Source of the DNA: Chryseobacterium sp. 39-10
GTDB taxonomy: Bacteria; Bacteroidota; Bacteroidia; Flavobacteriales; Weeksellaceae
Reading direction: 5' to 3'
DNA length: 64,000 nucleotides
Assembly (NCBI GenBank): GCA_001898255.1
Contig: MKTK01000011.1
Span: forward strand, 1 to 64,000
Shown: piece by piece, positions 36,636 through 45,739 of the stretch
Numbering within the stretch: position 1 is the first letter of the stretch
Layout: every line of letters starts with the position of its first letter
Notes under the pieces: model-generated
Seen by the model: only the letters and a program-made list of their open reading frames with translations
The model's database searches: none
What the model was told of the DNA's origin: nothing
Made by a program: the position numbers and the translations under genes

Positions 36636-37637
36636 TTATTTCAATATTGAATCCACTGCGTTTCTAATGATTTCGTACGATTTTTTTCTTTCTTGATGAT
36701 CGTAAATATGAGAGGTGATCATTATTTCATCAACATTGAAGTGTTGTTGGAAGTTTTCAATTTGCCGGGAAATCGTTTCCTGGCTTCCAATAAAACTGTA
36801 GCGAAGTTTTTGCAGGATGCCCGCTTTCTCCATCGGGTTCCATAAATCATCCATATCATCTGCTGGCGGCGCGTATGGTTTTCGGTCATTACGGATGATG
36901 TTCAGAAATGCCTGATAAAGTGTGGTGGCTAGCTTTTGTGCTTCCTCATCGTTTTTTGCGGCAATTCCGTTAACGCATGCGATGACGTACGGCTCCGGAA
37001 ATCTTTCACTGGGCTTATAATTTTCGCGATAAATTTCGAAGGCGAAGCTCATCATTTCTGGTGCAAAATGTCCTGCAAAAGCATAAGGTAAACCCATTTT
37101 TGCAGCAAGCCAGGCACTATCGGTGCTGGATCCCAACACGTAAATAGGTACATCGCATCCTTCCCCAGGAATTGCCCGCACAGCACTTTCTGCATTATCT
37201 GCCGAGAAATACTGTTGAAGTTCCCGAATTTGCTGGGGAAACTGTTCATTAATGATCATTGGATTTCTACCCAATGCTTTGGCCGTTAAACCGTCGGTTC
37301 CGGGTGCTCTTCCCACCCCTAAATCGATTCGGCCGGGGAATAAACTTTCCAGCGTTCCAAATTGTTCAGCGATAACCAGTGAGCTATGGTTCGGCAACAT
37401 CACACCACCGGAACCTACCCTTATTTTTTCGGTGCCATTGGCAATAAAGCCAATCAGTACTGAAGTGGCAGAACTGGCAATGGAGGCCATGTTATGATGT
37501 TCGGCAAGCCAAAACCTTTTGTAATTCAACTTTTCTACGGCTCTGGCCAAATCAAGACTGTCATTAAAGGTTTCGTGGATGGTTTTATCTTGTTTTACAG
37601 GAGCAAGATCGAGTACTGATATTTCAAATGTTTTCAT
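36636..37637 (-). CDS. LLM-class (luciferase-like) flavin-dependent oxidoreductase
   Basis: 333 residues. It begins with the group signature SVLDLAPV, then FWLAEHHNM, RVGSGGVMLPNHSSLVIAEQF and FPGRIDLGVGRAPGTD, as in the MsnO8-like branch of the luciferase superfamily. These enzymes use reduced FMN (or F420 in other lineages) to oxidise small molecules; the substrate cannot be predicted. Single gene, transcribed away from the DUF4403 gene. Confidence 0.88.
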   Translation of the reverse strand: MKTFEISVLDLAPVKQDKTIHETFNDSLDLARAVEKLNYKRFWLAEHHNMASIASSATSVLIGFIANGTEKIRVGSGGVMLPNHSSLVIAEQFGTLESLFPGRIDLGVGRAPGTDGLTAKALGRNPMIINEQFPQQIRELQQYFSADNAESAVRAIPGEGCDVPIYVLGSSTDSAWLAAKMGLPYAFAGHFAPEMMSFAFEIYRENYKPSERFPEPYVIACVNGIAAKNDEEAQKLATTLYQAFLNIIRNDRKPYAPPADDMDDLWNPMEKAGILQKLRYSFIGSQETISRQIENFQQHFNVDEIMITSHIYDHQERKKSYEIIRNAVDSILK

Positions 37638-37781
37638 GACGTGATTTTTATAGTCAATTGCTTGGTAATTTGCTCAAAAGCTGTTCCATGATTCCGCTGA
37701 TAAAAAATATGGTCGAAAAGTCATCTTTTTTTCTGTTGTATATCATTTTGCTGAAATTTGCGTTTCAAACAAAAAAGAAAA

Positions 37782-39155
37782 ATGAGAAATTTTTTACTGT
37801 TGGCATTTTTTACACTAATGGCTAAAGTGAGTTCGCAGCAGTCTGCCACTGTTGTTGGGAATTATGACTTTCCAAAGATTAAATCTTCCGTGACGATGCC
37901 TGTGAAAATTCCGCTGGCAGAGATTGCTAATGTCATTAATGCCAATGTTCCGCAGTTAATTTTCAGTGATGATTCTTATACCGATAACAATAATGACCAG
38001 TTTAAAGTAAAAGTATGGAAAACCAGGCCCGTACGCTTAGTGGGCGGTACGAAACAGAATTTACTTATCGAAGTTCCCCTTAAAATTTGGGCAGAAAAGG
38101 GAATCGGAACCTTGGGTATGTACACTTATCAGGATACTACATTCGAAGCTGTTTTGTATTTTAATTCGCAACTCACGCTCAATAACAATTGGACAGTTAC
38201 CACCAAAACCTCACCTATGGGTTTTAAATGGGTGACCAAACCAGTTTTGGATTTTGGAAAGATTCAGGTGCCTATCAGTGGGTTGATTGAGTCGAGTTTG
38301 GCTAAACAGCAATCGGATTTTTGTAATACCATTGATGCCATGATGCTGAAGCAGCTTAATTTTCAGCCGTATGCGCTGATGGCGTGGAATCAGTTTTCGG
38401 AGCCCTTCAGTATTTCTGATCAATTCTCTACTTGGCTGAAGATTTCGCCCCAGAAAATTAATATTTCTCCTTTGGTTTTTTATGGGAACCAAATTGAAGT
38501 CAATATTGGAGTTGATACCTATTCAGAAACATTTACAGGAGCGAAACCTGCTTCGTCGCCTATCGTTAAAACCGTTCCCGATTTTAGTTCAGTGGCTGTG
38601 CTGCCACAACGGTTTCTGTTGCAAACCACTGCCAATGTTCCGTACGCTGAAGCAACAAAAATTGCTGAGAATATGTTTTTGAACAAAAGCTTTGATTTCA
38701 GGGGCGGCTCCAAGATTAAAGTCAGCGGTATCAAGGTATATGAAGAGAAAGAACGGTTAACGATTGAGGTGAAGTGCGAAGATGCTGTACAGGGAACGGC
38801 GTTCATTTCGGGTATTCCTGTTTATGATAGTTCAAAAAGAAGTATTGTGCTGACGGATACAAAATTCCGCCTCAAGACTAAAAATATTCTACACAAGACG
38901 GCAACTCTTCTTTTTCAGGGAAAAATTGTGAGGATGATAGAAGAGGAGTATGGAATTCCGATGGCGGCGCTTGAAGATTCTTCGCGAGTAAGTATTGAGC
39001 AGAATCTGAGCAAAACCTACTATAAGGGGCTCAAGATGCAAGGAAAAGTGTTTGATTTAAAACCCTCGAACATCCTGCTCGGTTCCGGTGGTATTACTGC
39101 AGTAATCGATACAGAAGCGCAGCTGAAGCTTCTGGTACAGGGTCTGCAGTTTTAA
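37782..39155 (+). CDS. DUF4403 family exported protein
   Basis: 457 residues. The start is the ATG giving MRNFLLLAFFTLMAKVSSQ, a signal peptide; the TTG-initiated extension upstream is ignored. The protein is beta-rich with two related halves, each with a TVPFxxA/IPLAEIAN-type segment (VKIPLAEIANVINANVPQ; NVPYAEATKIAENMFLNKSF), which resembles the DUF4403 family with its tubular lipid-binding (TULIP-like) predicted fold. Likely periplasmic; function unknown. Confidence 0.75.
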   Translation: MRNFLLLAFFTLMAKVSSQQSATVVGNYDFPKIKSSVTMPVKIPLAEIANVINANVPQLIFSDDSYTDNNNDQFKVKVWKTRPVRLVGGTKQNLLIEVPLKIWAEKGIGTLGMYTYQDTTFEAVLYFNSQLTLNNNWTVTTKTSPMGFKWVTKPVLDFGKIQVPISGLIESSLAKQQSDFCNTIDAMMLKQLNFQPYALMAWNQFSEPFSISDQFSTWLKISPQKINISPLVFYGNQIEVNIGVDTYSETFTGAKPASSPIVKTVPDFSSVAVLPQRFLLQTTANVPYAEATKIAENMFLNKSFDFRGGSKIKVSGIKVYEEKERLTIEVKCEDAVQGTAFISGIPVYDSSKRSIVLTDTKFRLKTKNILHKTATLLFQGKIVRMIEEEYGIPMAALEDSSRVSIEQNLSKTYYKGLKMQGKVFDLKPSNILLGSGGITAVIDTEAQLKLLVQGLQF

Positions 39156-39191
39156 TTTTTCAGATGAGGCGTCGAAATCTGGAAAAATTAC

Positions 39192-39199
39192 TATATTTG
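39192..39199 (+). promoter_or_regulatory. -7 box for tRNA-Cys
   Basis: TATATTTG ends 11 nt before the mature tRNA, so transcription would begin nearly at its 5' end. No matching TTG is visible 19-21 nt upstream. Confidence 0.5.
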
Positions 39200-39210
39200 C
39201 AAACCCAAAT

Positions 39211-39281
39211 GGTACTTTGGCCGAGTGGTTAGGCAGTGGTCTGCAACACCATCTACAGCGGTTCGAATCCGCTAGGTACCT
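39211..39281 (+). tRNA. tRNA-Cys (anticodon GCA)
   Basis: Acceptor GGTACTT (39211-39217) pairs with AGGTACC (39274-39280) with one G-T pair, discriminator T. Anticodon loop CTGCAAC. 71 nt. Solitary, with its own terminator. Confidence 0.93.
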
Positions 39282-39285
39282 CATT

Positions 39286-39333
39286 AATCCCTCAATTTAT
39301 TTGATTTTCAAATAATTGGGGGATTTCTTTTTT
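39286..39333 (+). terminator. Terminator after tRNA-Cys
   Basis: AATCCCTCAATTTATTTG and CAAATAATTGGGGGATT form a long stem with an ATTTT loop, followed by a T-rich run. Confidence 0.85.
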
Positions 39334-39344
39334 ATTATTGCAGT

Positions 39345-39494
39345 CAGCTTAAAACCATTTCGACACTAGGAATAAGTGTGGTTGGATTTGAGTTAAACCC
39401 TCAAGGAAAAAAGATTGAATTTTTAAAATGGGTTCTTATTGCGTACACAATACTAGCTAGAACTGATGCACTATTCTTTGACTCACTCAATTGA
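39345..39494 (+). pseudogene. Possible gene remnant downstream of tRNA-Cys
   Basis: An open frame without a start codon encodes a coherent-looking C-terminal piece (ISTLGISVVGFELNPQGKK, then LIAYTILARTDALFFDSLN and stop). It has a hydrophobic stretch and could be the tail of a membrane protein. I do not recognise it. The rest of the 335-nt gap to the next gene (39495-39616) shows nothing. Confidence 0.2.
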
Positions 39495-39616
39495 TATACG
39501 CTATTATTTTAACATATTTTAGTAATTTTAACTTTTCTTTAAGGCGTAATTGGTTTCGTTTTTGGCTTAGCACATAAAACGATAAAAACCCTAACGACTC
39601 ATTAAATTTCAAAATT

Positions 39617-40159
39617 ATGAAAAAGATAGTAGCAGCAGGTTTGTTGTCGGTAATGATGCTGGCGGCCTGCAAAAAAGACAATACAGTTGCGGAAAAAACC
39701 CTCGAACAGCAAAAATTAGAATTCCAACAAAGACAACTGGAGATTGAACAGCAAAAACTTGCCATCGAGAAGGAAAGAATTGCTTATGAAAGCCAGAAAA
39801 AAAACGATAGTATTGCTGAGGTCAATAAAGCAAAAGCAACAGCAGCGGCTTCAAAACCAAAGGTAATAACCAAAACCAAAACGGTTTATGTCAATAGGGG
39901 AAAACGTTCAGGTGCGGAAAGCTATGCCAGTTCTTCCGGTTCTCAGGGTGCTTCACAAGGAACCACCCAGCATAAAGGAATGAGTAAGGCAGCCAAGGGA
40001 ACAATTATTGGCACCGTGGGTGGTGCAGCAGCCGGAGCAATAATAAGCAAGAATAATCGTGGCGCAGGGGCAGTGATAGGAGGTATTGTGGGTGGTGCAA
40101 CTGGTTACGCCATTGGCCGTTCTCAGGATCGGAAAGACGGAAGAGTGCAAGCCAAGTAA
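39617..40159 (+). CDS. Lipoprotein with coiled coil and glycine-zipper domain
   Basis: 180 residues. Lipobox MLAAC at residues 15-19, followed by KKDN. A Gln/Glu/Lys coiled coil occupies about 28-75 (QQKLEFQQRQLEIEQQKLAIEKE), then a Ser/Thr/Lys linker. The C-terminal glycine zipper AAKGTIIGTVGGAAAGAIISKNNRGAGAVIGGIVGGATGYAIG resembles YMGG/OmpA-like Gly-zipper proteins that insert into membranes. Probably an envelope protein bridging periplasm and membrane; exact role unknown. Monocistronic with its own terminator. Confidence 0.75.
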   Translation: MKKIVAAGLLSVMMLAACKKDNTVAEKTLEQQKLEFQQRQLEIEQQKLAIEKERIAYESQKKNDSIAEVNKAKATAAASKPKVITKTKTVYVNRGKRSGAESYASSSGSQGASQGTTQHKGMSKAAKGTIIGTVGGAAAGAIISKNNRGAGAVIGGIVGGATGYAIGRSQDRKDGRVQAK

Positions 40160-40183
40160 AAGAACCAAATCAACATATATATT

Positions 40184-40215
40184 AAAAGATTGCTTATTTT
40201 TAGGCAATCTTTTTT
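40184..40215 (+). terminator. Terminator after the glycine-zipper lipoprotein
   Basis: AAAGATTGC (40185-40193) pairs with GCAATCTTT around TTATTTTTAG and continues into T's. The next gene starts 17 nt later. Confidence 0.85.
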
Positions 40216-40231
40216 GTTGCTACTGTAGTAC

Positions 40232-41872
40232 GTGTTTTATATTTTACTTTCATCAATTCTGCTTTTGCCTTCTTTATGGGGATTGGGCACTGTTTTTTCT
40301 GGAATTTTCAACCTGAAAACTCAAGGAATTGCCATGAAAATAATTCTGTCAATTTTTGGCATAACGCTGCTCTTCACTATGGTTGCTTTCTTTATGCCAT
40401 TGAATGGGGTAGTCGAGGCGCTTACCGTTAGCATTGGTTTAGGCAGTTTTTTTTGGTACAAAGGATTTCTTCGCTTTTGGACGTTTTTCTCGAGGCAGAA
40501 TTTGTCTTTCTATTTTTGCTGCGTATTTGTTTTGTTTTTTGGCTCGTTTTATCCGTTCATCCTCGATCATTTTGGCTATTATGTCCCGACCATCAAATGG
40601 ATTTCTGAATATGGCTTGGTGAAAGGAATTGCCAATCTCGATCTTCTATTGGGACAAATGTCGGGATGGCATGTTTTTCAGGCCGGTTTTTCTCATTTCG
40701 CGGATCCGTTTCTACGAATCAATAGCGTTTTGCTGCTGGTTTACCTCATTTGGATTTATGAAAAAAAATCATGGATTCATCTCGCTTTCCTGCCGTTTTT
40801 ATTTCTGTTTTCGCAGTCGCCCAACACAGATTTGCCCGTGATGGTTTTCTCATTAATTCTGCTTCAGGAAATGGTGGAACGTAACCGAAATGTCGGCTTC
40901 ATTTTTGCGTTTTCGGTCTTTGTTTTCCTTATCAAACCCACGATGATGTGGTTGCCTTTGCTAAGTTTTTTTTATGCTGTTTTTATCCTCAAAGCACACT
41001 TAAAATTCATCATACCAGGAATTCTTATCCTGATGCTCTTCTTTTTTAAAAATATATGGACATTTGGATTTCCAATTTTTCCGGTGCAGTTTGCCGACTT
41101 TGGAGTTTCGTGGAAGCCCAATGCTCAATTGCTACAAAATTCAGCTGATATGGCGTTGCTGAAAAGTTATGATTTGCAATACAACATCGAACAAATCAGG
41201 AGTTTTTCCATTATGGAAAGGGTGAAAAATTGGTTGCTTTTGCCTGGAATAAAAGGATGGATCAATTCATTTTTTGTTTTAAGTTTAATGGTATTTTTTG
41301 GTTATACCGTGCAAAAAAGATCAAGATGGGTAACCCTCGTTTTTATCACGCTTATGATCAAAAGCGTTTTGGTACTCATTTTTTCGGCGCAGTACCGGTT
41401 TTTTACGGATGTGTTTTTTGTTATCTTTTTTATTATTTGTTTTGATAAGATTTCGGCCAATTATTCTCGGTTGGTTTTTATCGGTACATCGGTTCTTTTA
41501 GCGATTGCTTTCTCATTTCCGGTGGTTTTTAAAACAGTTATTCCCGATTTTAGGGCAGGTGGTTTTATGGCTGGTTTTTATGCGGAGCAGTTGGTGTATC
41601 CATCTACTTATCAGTGGAATAAGTACCAGAAGTATCAGATAGGCAACCTTAAATTTAATGTTGTAAATGGATATCAGTACAGTTTCGATACGCCACTTCC
41701 ATCCATCTCGCCTGGTTTTTTAAAGGAAGACTTAGATGCCGGTATTTTTCCACAATTAAAAACTCAGTCGCTAAAAGATGGTTTTATATGGAAAAAAATG
41801 GATGAATCCGAAAAAACTCAGCTGCAACAGTTACTTGAAGAATACCGTCAATCTTTTCCACAAAATCCTTGA
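40232..41872 (+). CDS. Polytopic inner-membrane protein, unrecognised (GT-C-like topology)
   Basis: 546 residues with about 12-13 hydrophobic helices and a C-terminal soluble tail of roughly 80 residues. The loop after the fourth helix reads DHFGYYVPTIKWISEYGLVKGIANLDLLLGQMSGWHVFQAGFSHF, which has the look of the first periplasmic loop of membrane glycosyltransferase-like proteins (YY.P.IKW..). I do not recognise a named family. The start is taken as the GTG giving FYILLSSILLLPSL; no better ATG precedes the first helix. aroC follows after 23 nt. Confidence 0.65.
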   Translation: MFYILLSSILLLPSLWGLGTVFSGIFNLKTQGIAMKIILSIFGITLLFTMVAFFMPLNGVVEALTVSIGLGSFFWYKGFLRFWTFFSRQNLSFYFCCVFVLFFGSFYPFILDHFGYYVPTIKWISEYGLVKGIANLDLLLGQMSGWHVFQAGFSHFADPFLRINSVLLLVYLIWIYEKKSWIHLAFLPFLFLFSQSPNTDLPVMVFSLILLQEMVERNRNVGFIFAFSVFVFLIKPTMMWLPLLSFFYAVFILKAHLKFIIPGILILMLFFFKNIWTFGFPIFPVQFADFGVSWKPNAQLLQNSADMALLKSYDLQYNIEQIRSFSIMERVKNWLLLPGIKGWINSFFVLSLMVFFGYTVQKRSRWVTLVFITLMIKSVLVLIFSAQYRFFTDVFFVIFFIICFDKISANYSRLVFIGTSVLLAIAFSFPVVFKTVIPDFRAGGFMAGFYAEQLVYPSTYQWNKYQKYQIGNLKFNVVNGYQYSFDTPLPSISPGFLKEDLDAGIFPQLKTQSLKDGFIWKKMDESEKTQLQQLLEEYRQSFPQNP

Positions 41873-41895
41873 AACCTTTTCACTAACTTTGTCAA

Positions 41896-42957
41896 ATGTT
41901 CACTTTAGGAAATTTTATTTCGCTTTCCACCTTCGGAGAAAGCCACGGCGCTGCTTATGGCGGCATTGTCACTAATTTTCCAGCCGGTTTATCCGTCGAT
42001 TTTGAAGGTATTCAGCATCAGCTCGATCGCAGGAAGCCAGGGCAAAGCGCAATCGTCACCCAACGAAAGGAAAGTGACACGGTAAAGTTTCTTTCCGGTA
42101 TTTTTGAAGGAAAAACAACTGGGACGCCTATTGGTTTCATCATCGAGAACGAAAATCAGAAATCCAAAGATTACGGTCATCTCGAGCATGCGTACCGGCC
42201 TTCTCATGCAGATTTTACTTACGATCAGAAGTTTGGAATACGCGACCATCGAGGGGGTGGAAAATCATCAGCGCGTGAAACGGTGAATTGGGTGGTTGCA
42301 GGTGCATTGGCCAAACAGATTTTACCTGCCGACATTGCCATTAATGCCTATGTTTCGTCTGTTGGTGAAATTTTCTGCGAAAAACCCTATCAGGATTTAG
42401 ATTTTTCGAAGACAGATTCCAATGAAATTAGGTGTCCCGATGAGGAAGCAGCAGCGAAGATGATTTCGAAGATCAAAGCCATTAAAAAGCAAGGCAATAC
42501 CATTGGAGGCACTGTTACCTGTGCCATCAAGAATTTGCCCACAGGAATTGGCGAACCGGTTTTCGGAAAGTTGCAGGCAGAACTTGCCAAAGCAATGATG
42601 AATATCAACGCTGCAAAAGGTTTCGAATATGGCAGCGGATTTTGTGGCGCAAAAATGACAGGGCAGGAGCATAACGATCTGTTCAATGATGATTTCACCA
42701 CCAAAACAAATCTTTCAGGCGGAATTCAGGGAGGTATTTCCAACGGTATGGATGTTTATTTTCGGGTTGCATTTAAACCGATTGCTACTATTTTAAGGCC
42801 ACAGGAAAGCGTCGATAAAAATGGAAATCGCGTCACGCTGGAAGGCAAAGGTAGACACGATCCTTGTGTTTTGCCAAGAGTGATTCCTGTCGTGGAAAGC
42901 TTGGTAGCATTTGTTCTGGCAGATCTTTTCCTTATCAACCAAATCAGAAAACTATAA
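41896..42957 (+). CDS. aroC: Chorismate synthase
   Basis: 353 residues. Signatures: [13 protein letters not shown] at the start, [25 protein letters not shown], and [21 protein letters not shown]. It makes chorismate from EPSP with reduced FMN. A TAACTTTG box (41884-41891) ends 4 nt before the ATG, which would give a nearly leaderless mRNA if used; otherwise it is read through from the membrane-protein gene. Confidence 0.97.
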   Translation: MFTLGNFISLSTFGESHGAAYGGIVTNFPAGLSVDFEGIQHQLDRRKPGQSAIVTQRKESDTVKFLSGIFEGKTTGTPIGFIIENENQKSKDYGHLEHAYRPSHADFTYDQKFGIRDHRGGGKSSARETVNWVVAGALAKQILPADIAINAYVSSVGEIFCEKPYQDLDFSKTDSNEIRCPDEEAAAKMISKIKAIKKQGNTIGGTVTCAIKNLPTGIGEPVFGKLQAELAKAMMNINAAKGFEYGSGFCGAKMTGQEHNDLFNDDFTTKTNLSGGIQGGISNGMDVYFRVAFKPIATILRPQESVDKNGNRVTLEGKGRHDPCVLPRVIPVVESLVAFVLADLFLINQIRKL

Positions 42958-42995
42958 ATACGTTGCTGAAAATAGCAACACATTGACATCATAAC

Positions 42996-43562
42996 ATGAA
43001 AAATTATTGGAATCAGGCAATTACTTTTCAGCAATATTTGCAAGTTGCTGAACAAAGACTTCATCACCCTCTTGATGATGAACAAAAGGAATTTCATGGG
43101 TATTACGAACTGGGTGTGCAGCGAATGGAGCGTGCCCTGAAAACTTTCAAAGTGGATGACGAACTGCTGAAATCTCTAAAAGCAAAAAATTTTGAGGGCA
43201 AGTTGCTCATTATTTCTGAGCCATGGTGTGGTGATGCAAGCGCCACTGTTCCTGCCGTTACCCAATTTTTTGAAGCAGCGGGTAACGAAGTAAAGATTTT
43301 TCTTAGAGATTCTGACCCTTCGCTCATTAATCAGTTTTTAGTGAATGGAACCCAATCAATTCCCATTGTCATTGTGCTTGATGCTGATTTTCAGGTATTG
43401 GCACATTGGGGGCCACGGCCGCAATATGGAAACGAATTGCTCCTTAAATTCAAACAAGATCCTGAGAGCTATCCTCGCGAAGATTTTTACAACGACTTAC
43501 AGGTGTATTATGCAAAAAACCGGGGCAATGATGCCATTAGCGAAATCATTAAGCTTATTTAA
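42996..43562 (+). CDS. Thioredoxin-family protein (Trx_9-like, single-cysteine WCGDA site)
   Basis: 188 residues. The thioredoxin-like core begins KLLIISEPWCGDASATVPAVTQF, where the second Cys of CxxC is replaced (C-G-D-A); later GTQSIPIVIVLDADFQVLAHWGPRP supplies the cis-Pro. This matches the small 'thioredoxin family' proteins of Bacteroidetes, whose reaction is not established. The single Cys argues against ordinary disulfide reduction. Clustered with a TlpA-like gene 12 nt downstream. Confidence 0.8.
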   Translation: MKNYWNQAITFQQYLQVAEQRLHHPLDDEQKEFHGYYELGVQRMERALKTFKVDDELLKSLKAKNFEGKLLIISEPWCGDASATVPAVTQFFEAAGNEVKIFLRDSDPSLINQFLVNGTQSIPIVIVLDADFQVLAHWGPRPQYGNELLLKFKQDPESYPREDFYNDLQVYYAKNRGNDAISEIIKLI

Positions 43563-43574
43563 TTAACATATCCT

Positions 43575-44126
43575 ATGAATTTCCTGCGAAAAAATATTTT
43601 ATACATTGTGGCTATCGGTATTTTAACAGTGATAGTACTGGTTCCGTCCGTTCGTGAAAAAATTAGTGCGCAGTTGTTTCCCATTGCTGCAGTGGAACAG
43701 GCCATTACCCTTACCGATGCCGATTACGATATTCAGCTCAAAGGGATCAATGTTCCTAATACCAATCTCAAAAATTTTAAAGGGAAAAAAATGGTGCTGC
43801 TCAACTTTTGGGGAACTTGGTGTCCACCTTGTAGATTAGAGTGGCCCACGATCCAGAAACTTTACGATAGCAAAAAAGACAAAGTCGATTTTGTGCTTAT
43901 CGCGATGCAGGATAAAGAAGAAACAGTGAAAAAATTCCTGGAAGATAATCATTATACAGTGCCGGTGTACATCGCGGAAAGTCCGGTTACTGCCAACGTT
44001 TTGCCCAAGGCATTCCCTACCACTTTTCTGCTCGATAAAAACGGCAGAATTATCCTGAAAGAAGACGCCTCCAAGGACTGGAACGATAAATCGGTGCACG
44101 AAATGATCGATGCCGTTGCACCATAA
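43575..44126 (+). CDS. TlpA-family membrane-anchored disulfide reductase
   Basis: 183 residues. The N-terminal membrane anchor covers about 8-25. The thioredoxin domain has WCPPC (Cys83, Cys86) in LLNFWGTWCPPCRLEW and cis-Pro in AFPTTFLLDKNGR. Faces the periplasm; such proteins reduce apocytochromes or other exported thiols. It follows another thioredoxin-fold gene closely, suggesting a shared transcript. Confidence 0.87.
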   Translation: MNFLRKNILYIVAIGILTVIVLVPSVREKISAQLFPIAAVEQAITLTDADYDIQLKGINVPNTNLKNFKGKKMVLLNFWGTWCPPCRLEWPTIQKLYDSKKDKVDFVLIAMQDKEETVKKFLEDNHYTVPVYIAESPVTANVLPKAFPTTFLLDKNGRIILKEDASKDWNDKSVHEMIDAVAP

Positions 44127-44202
44127 AAACTGACCCAGTTTCCCAATATTGGTACAGAATTTGTGAAAAAGGAAGTAGCATTAAAAAATCACAAATAAAG
44201 AA

Positions 44203-44541
44203 ATGAAAGTATCAAAAATTCAATTGGCAAAAGAGGCGTTCAAGCACAAAGGATTCATTCAAAAAATCCCTGTCATCGCTAGAATGATCAAGTCTGTTAT
44301 GAGCAAAGGCGGTTACAAACCCGAGTTAAAAAATATTATTTTACCAGGTTTGGTGCTGCTCTACCTCATTTCTCCACTCGATTTTATCCCCGACTGGATC
44401 CCTGTTATCGGTGTTTTCGACGATCTTGCGCTGCTGGCACTCGCCATTCCAATGCTCACCTCGGAAGCCGAAAGATTCATCGCCTGGGAAACTTCACACC
44501 AAACAGATTCCAATATTTCCGAAGCCGAAATTATCAGTTAA
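44203..44541 (+). CDS. YkvA-family (DUF1232) small membrane protein
   Basis: 112 residues. The core is LLYLISPLDFIPDWIPVIGVFDDLALLALAIPML, the DUF1232 signature (SPxDFIPDxxPxxGxxDD), in two short hydrophobic helices. Basic N-terminus, hydrophilic tail. Function unknown. Has its own terminator. Confidence 0.88.
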   Translation: MKVSKIQLAKEAFKHKGFIQKIPVIARMIKSVMSKGGYKPELKNIILPGLVLLYLISPLDFIPDWIPVIGVFDDLALLALAIPMLTSEAERFIAWETSHQTDSNISEAEIIS

Positions 44542-44549
44542 ACAACCAG

Positions 44550-44577
44550 CCGTTCAAGAATTTGAGCGGTTTTTTTA
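44550..44577 (+). terminator. Terminator after the DUF1232 gene
   Basis: CCGTTCAA (44550-44557) pairs with TTGAGCGG (44562-44569) around GAAT, followed by seven T's. Confidence 0.85.
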
Positions 44578-44612
44578 TGGAGCAACACTACAGGTTTACC
44601 TTTCCACGACAT

Positions 44613-44699
44613 GTCCCGCTTTCCGCTTCTACTCCTCGTTTCGCCGCTCCGCTTCGCTCCGCGGCTCACTGCGGGGTAACCGCTGCAATCGGGGCTAGG
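44613..44699. repeat. GC-rich palindromic intergenic element (REP-like)
   Basis: A GC-rich island in an AT-rich intergenic region: GTCCCGCTTTCCGC at the left, CCGCTGCAATCGGGGCTAGG at the right, and an internal palindrome CCGCTCCGCTTCGCTCCGCGG region at about 44644-44664. The ends TCCCG/CGGGG are complementary. The right-hand end resembles a repeat I recall from many flavobacterial intergenic regions; copy number cannot be tested here. Confidence 0.6.
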
Positions 44700-44800
44700 A
44701 ATAGAGAGGTGGTTTTTCTTTTGGCGGCAAAATGCTCAACGCATCACAAAGACCTATCAAAATAATTGCTCTTTCAGAAATATTTCAGGAAATTTATGCC

Positions 44801-45706
44801 GTGAAAACCCTTATTTCAATCATTGGCACCACAGGAATCGGTAAAACAAAACTTGCCATCCAATTGGCTAAGCATTTTCGAACCGAAATTATCTCCTGCG
44901 ATTCGCGGCAGTTTTTTAGGGAAATGAAAATTGGTACGGCCACGCCTTCGCTTGAGGAACTTGCTGAGGTTCCTCATCATTTTATCGGGCAGCTTTCCGT
45001 TCAGGATTACTATTCCATTGGGCAGTTTGAGAAAGAAGCAGATCAAAAAATTGCTGAGCTTTTTCAGATGAATGATGTCGTTATCTTGGTCGGCGGAAGT
45101 ATGATGTACGAAAAAGCGGTCATCAGGGGATTAAACGATTTGCCGCAAGCCAATGACGACCATCAGAAGAAGCTTACAGGAATTTGGGAAAACCACGGCA
45201 TCGAGGCGCTTCGGAATCTATTGGAGGCATTAGATCCTCAGTATTACGCAATGGTAGACCGCAACAATTCGCGCCGTTTGCTACGTGCTATCGACATTAT
45301 TTGGCAAACCGGAAAAACCTACACCGAGAATATTGCAGCACAAGTAAAGCAAAAAAAATTTCAAGTGGTACGCATTGGTATCGAAGCACCGCGCGAAATT
45401 ATATACGGAAAAATCAATCACCGTGTGGATGTGATGATGGATGACGGACTGCTGCAGGAAGCCCAGCAACTGATGAATTTTCGAAATCTTGTTGCCCTGC
45501 AAACCGTTGGCTATACCGAACTTTTTAGATACTTTGATGGCGAATGGACGCTGGATTTTGCCATTGAAGAAATCAAGAAGAATTCCCGACGTTTCGCAAA
45601 ACGGCAACTTACCTGGTATCGGAAAGAAGAGGATATCCATTGGGTAAATTTTCAAAATTCACTTGAAGAATCCTTATCTTTGCTTCAAGGTTTAAATATA
45701 CAATAA
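44801..45706 (+). CDS. miaA: tRNA dimethylallyltransferase
   Basis: 301 residues from the GTG at 44801 (MKTLISIIGTTGIGKTKLAIQLAKHF). This start puts the P-loop at the usual place; the ATG-initiated frame from 44732 adds 23 unlikely residues. Motifs: GTTGIGKTK (family consensus has Pro where the second residue is Thr), ISCDSRQFFREMKIGTATP, RNNSRRLLRAIDI and QTVGYTELFRY. It adds the isopentenyl group to A37 of tRNAs reading U-initial codons. Confidence 0.93.
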   Translation: MKTLISIIGTTGIGKTKLAIQLAKHFRTEIISCDSRQFFREMKIGTATPSLEELAEVPHHFIGQLSVQDYYSIGQFEKEADQKIAELFQMNDVVILVGGSMMYEKAVIRGLNDLPQANDDHQKKLTGIWENHGIEALRNLLEALDPQYYAMVDRNNSRRLLRAIDIIWQTGKTYTENIAAQVKQKKFQVVRIGIEAPREIIYGKINHRVDVMMDDGLLQEAQQLMNFRNLVALQTVGYTELFRYFDGEWTLDFAIEEIKKNSRRFAKRQLTWYRKEEDIHWVNFQNSLEESLSLLQGLNIQ

Positions 45707-45739
45707 CCGATTTTTATAAAATAATAAACCAAAATCATC

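Noticed and set aside
44562..44765. Small ORF over the GC-rich element before miaA
   Set aside because: Its codons come from the palindromic repeat and the terminator; the composition is repeat-driven, not protein-like.
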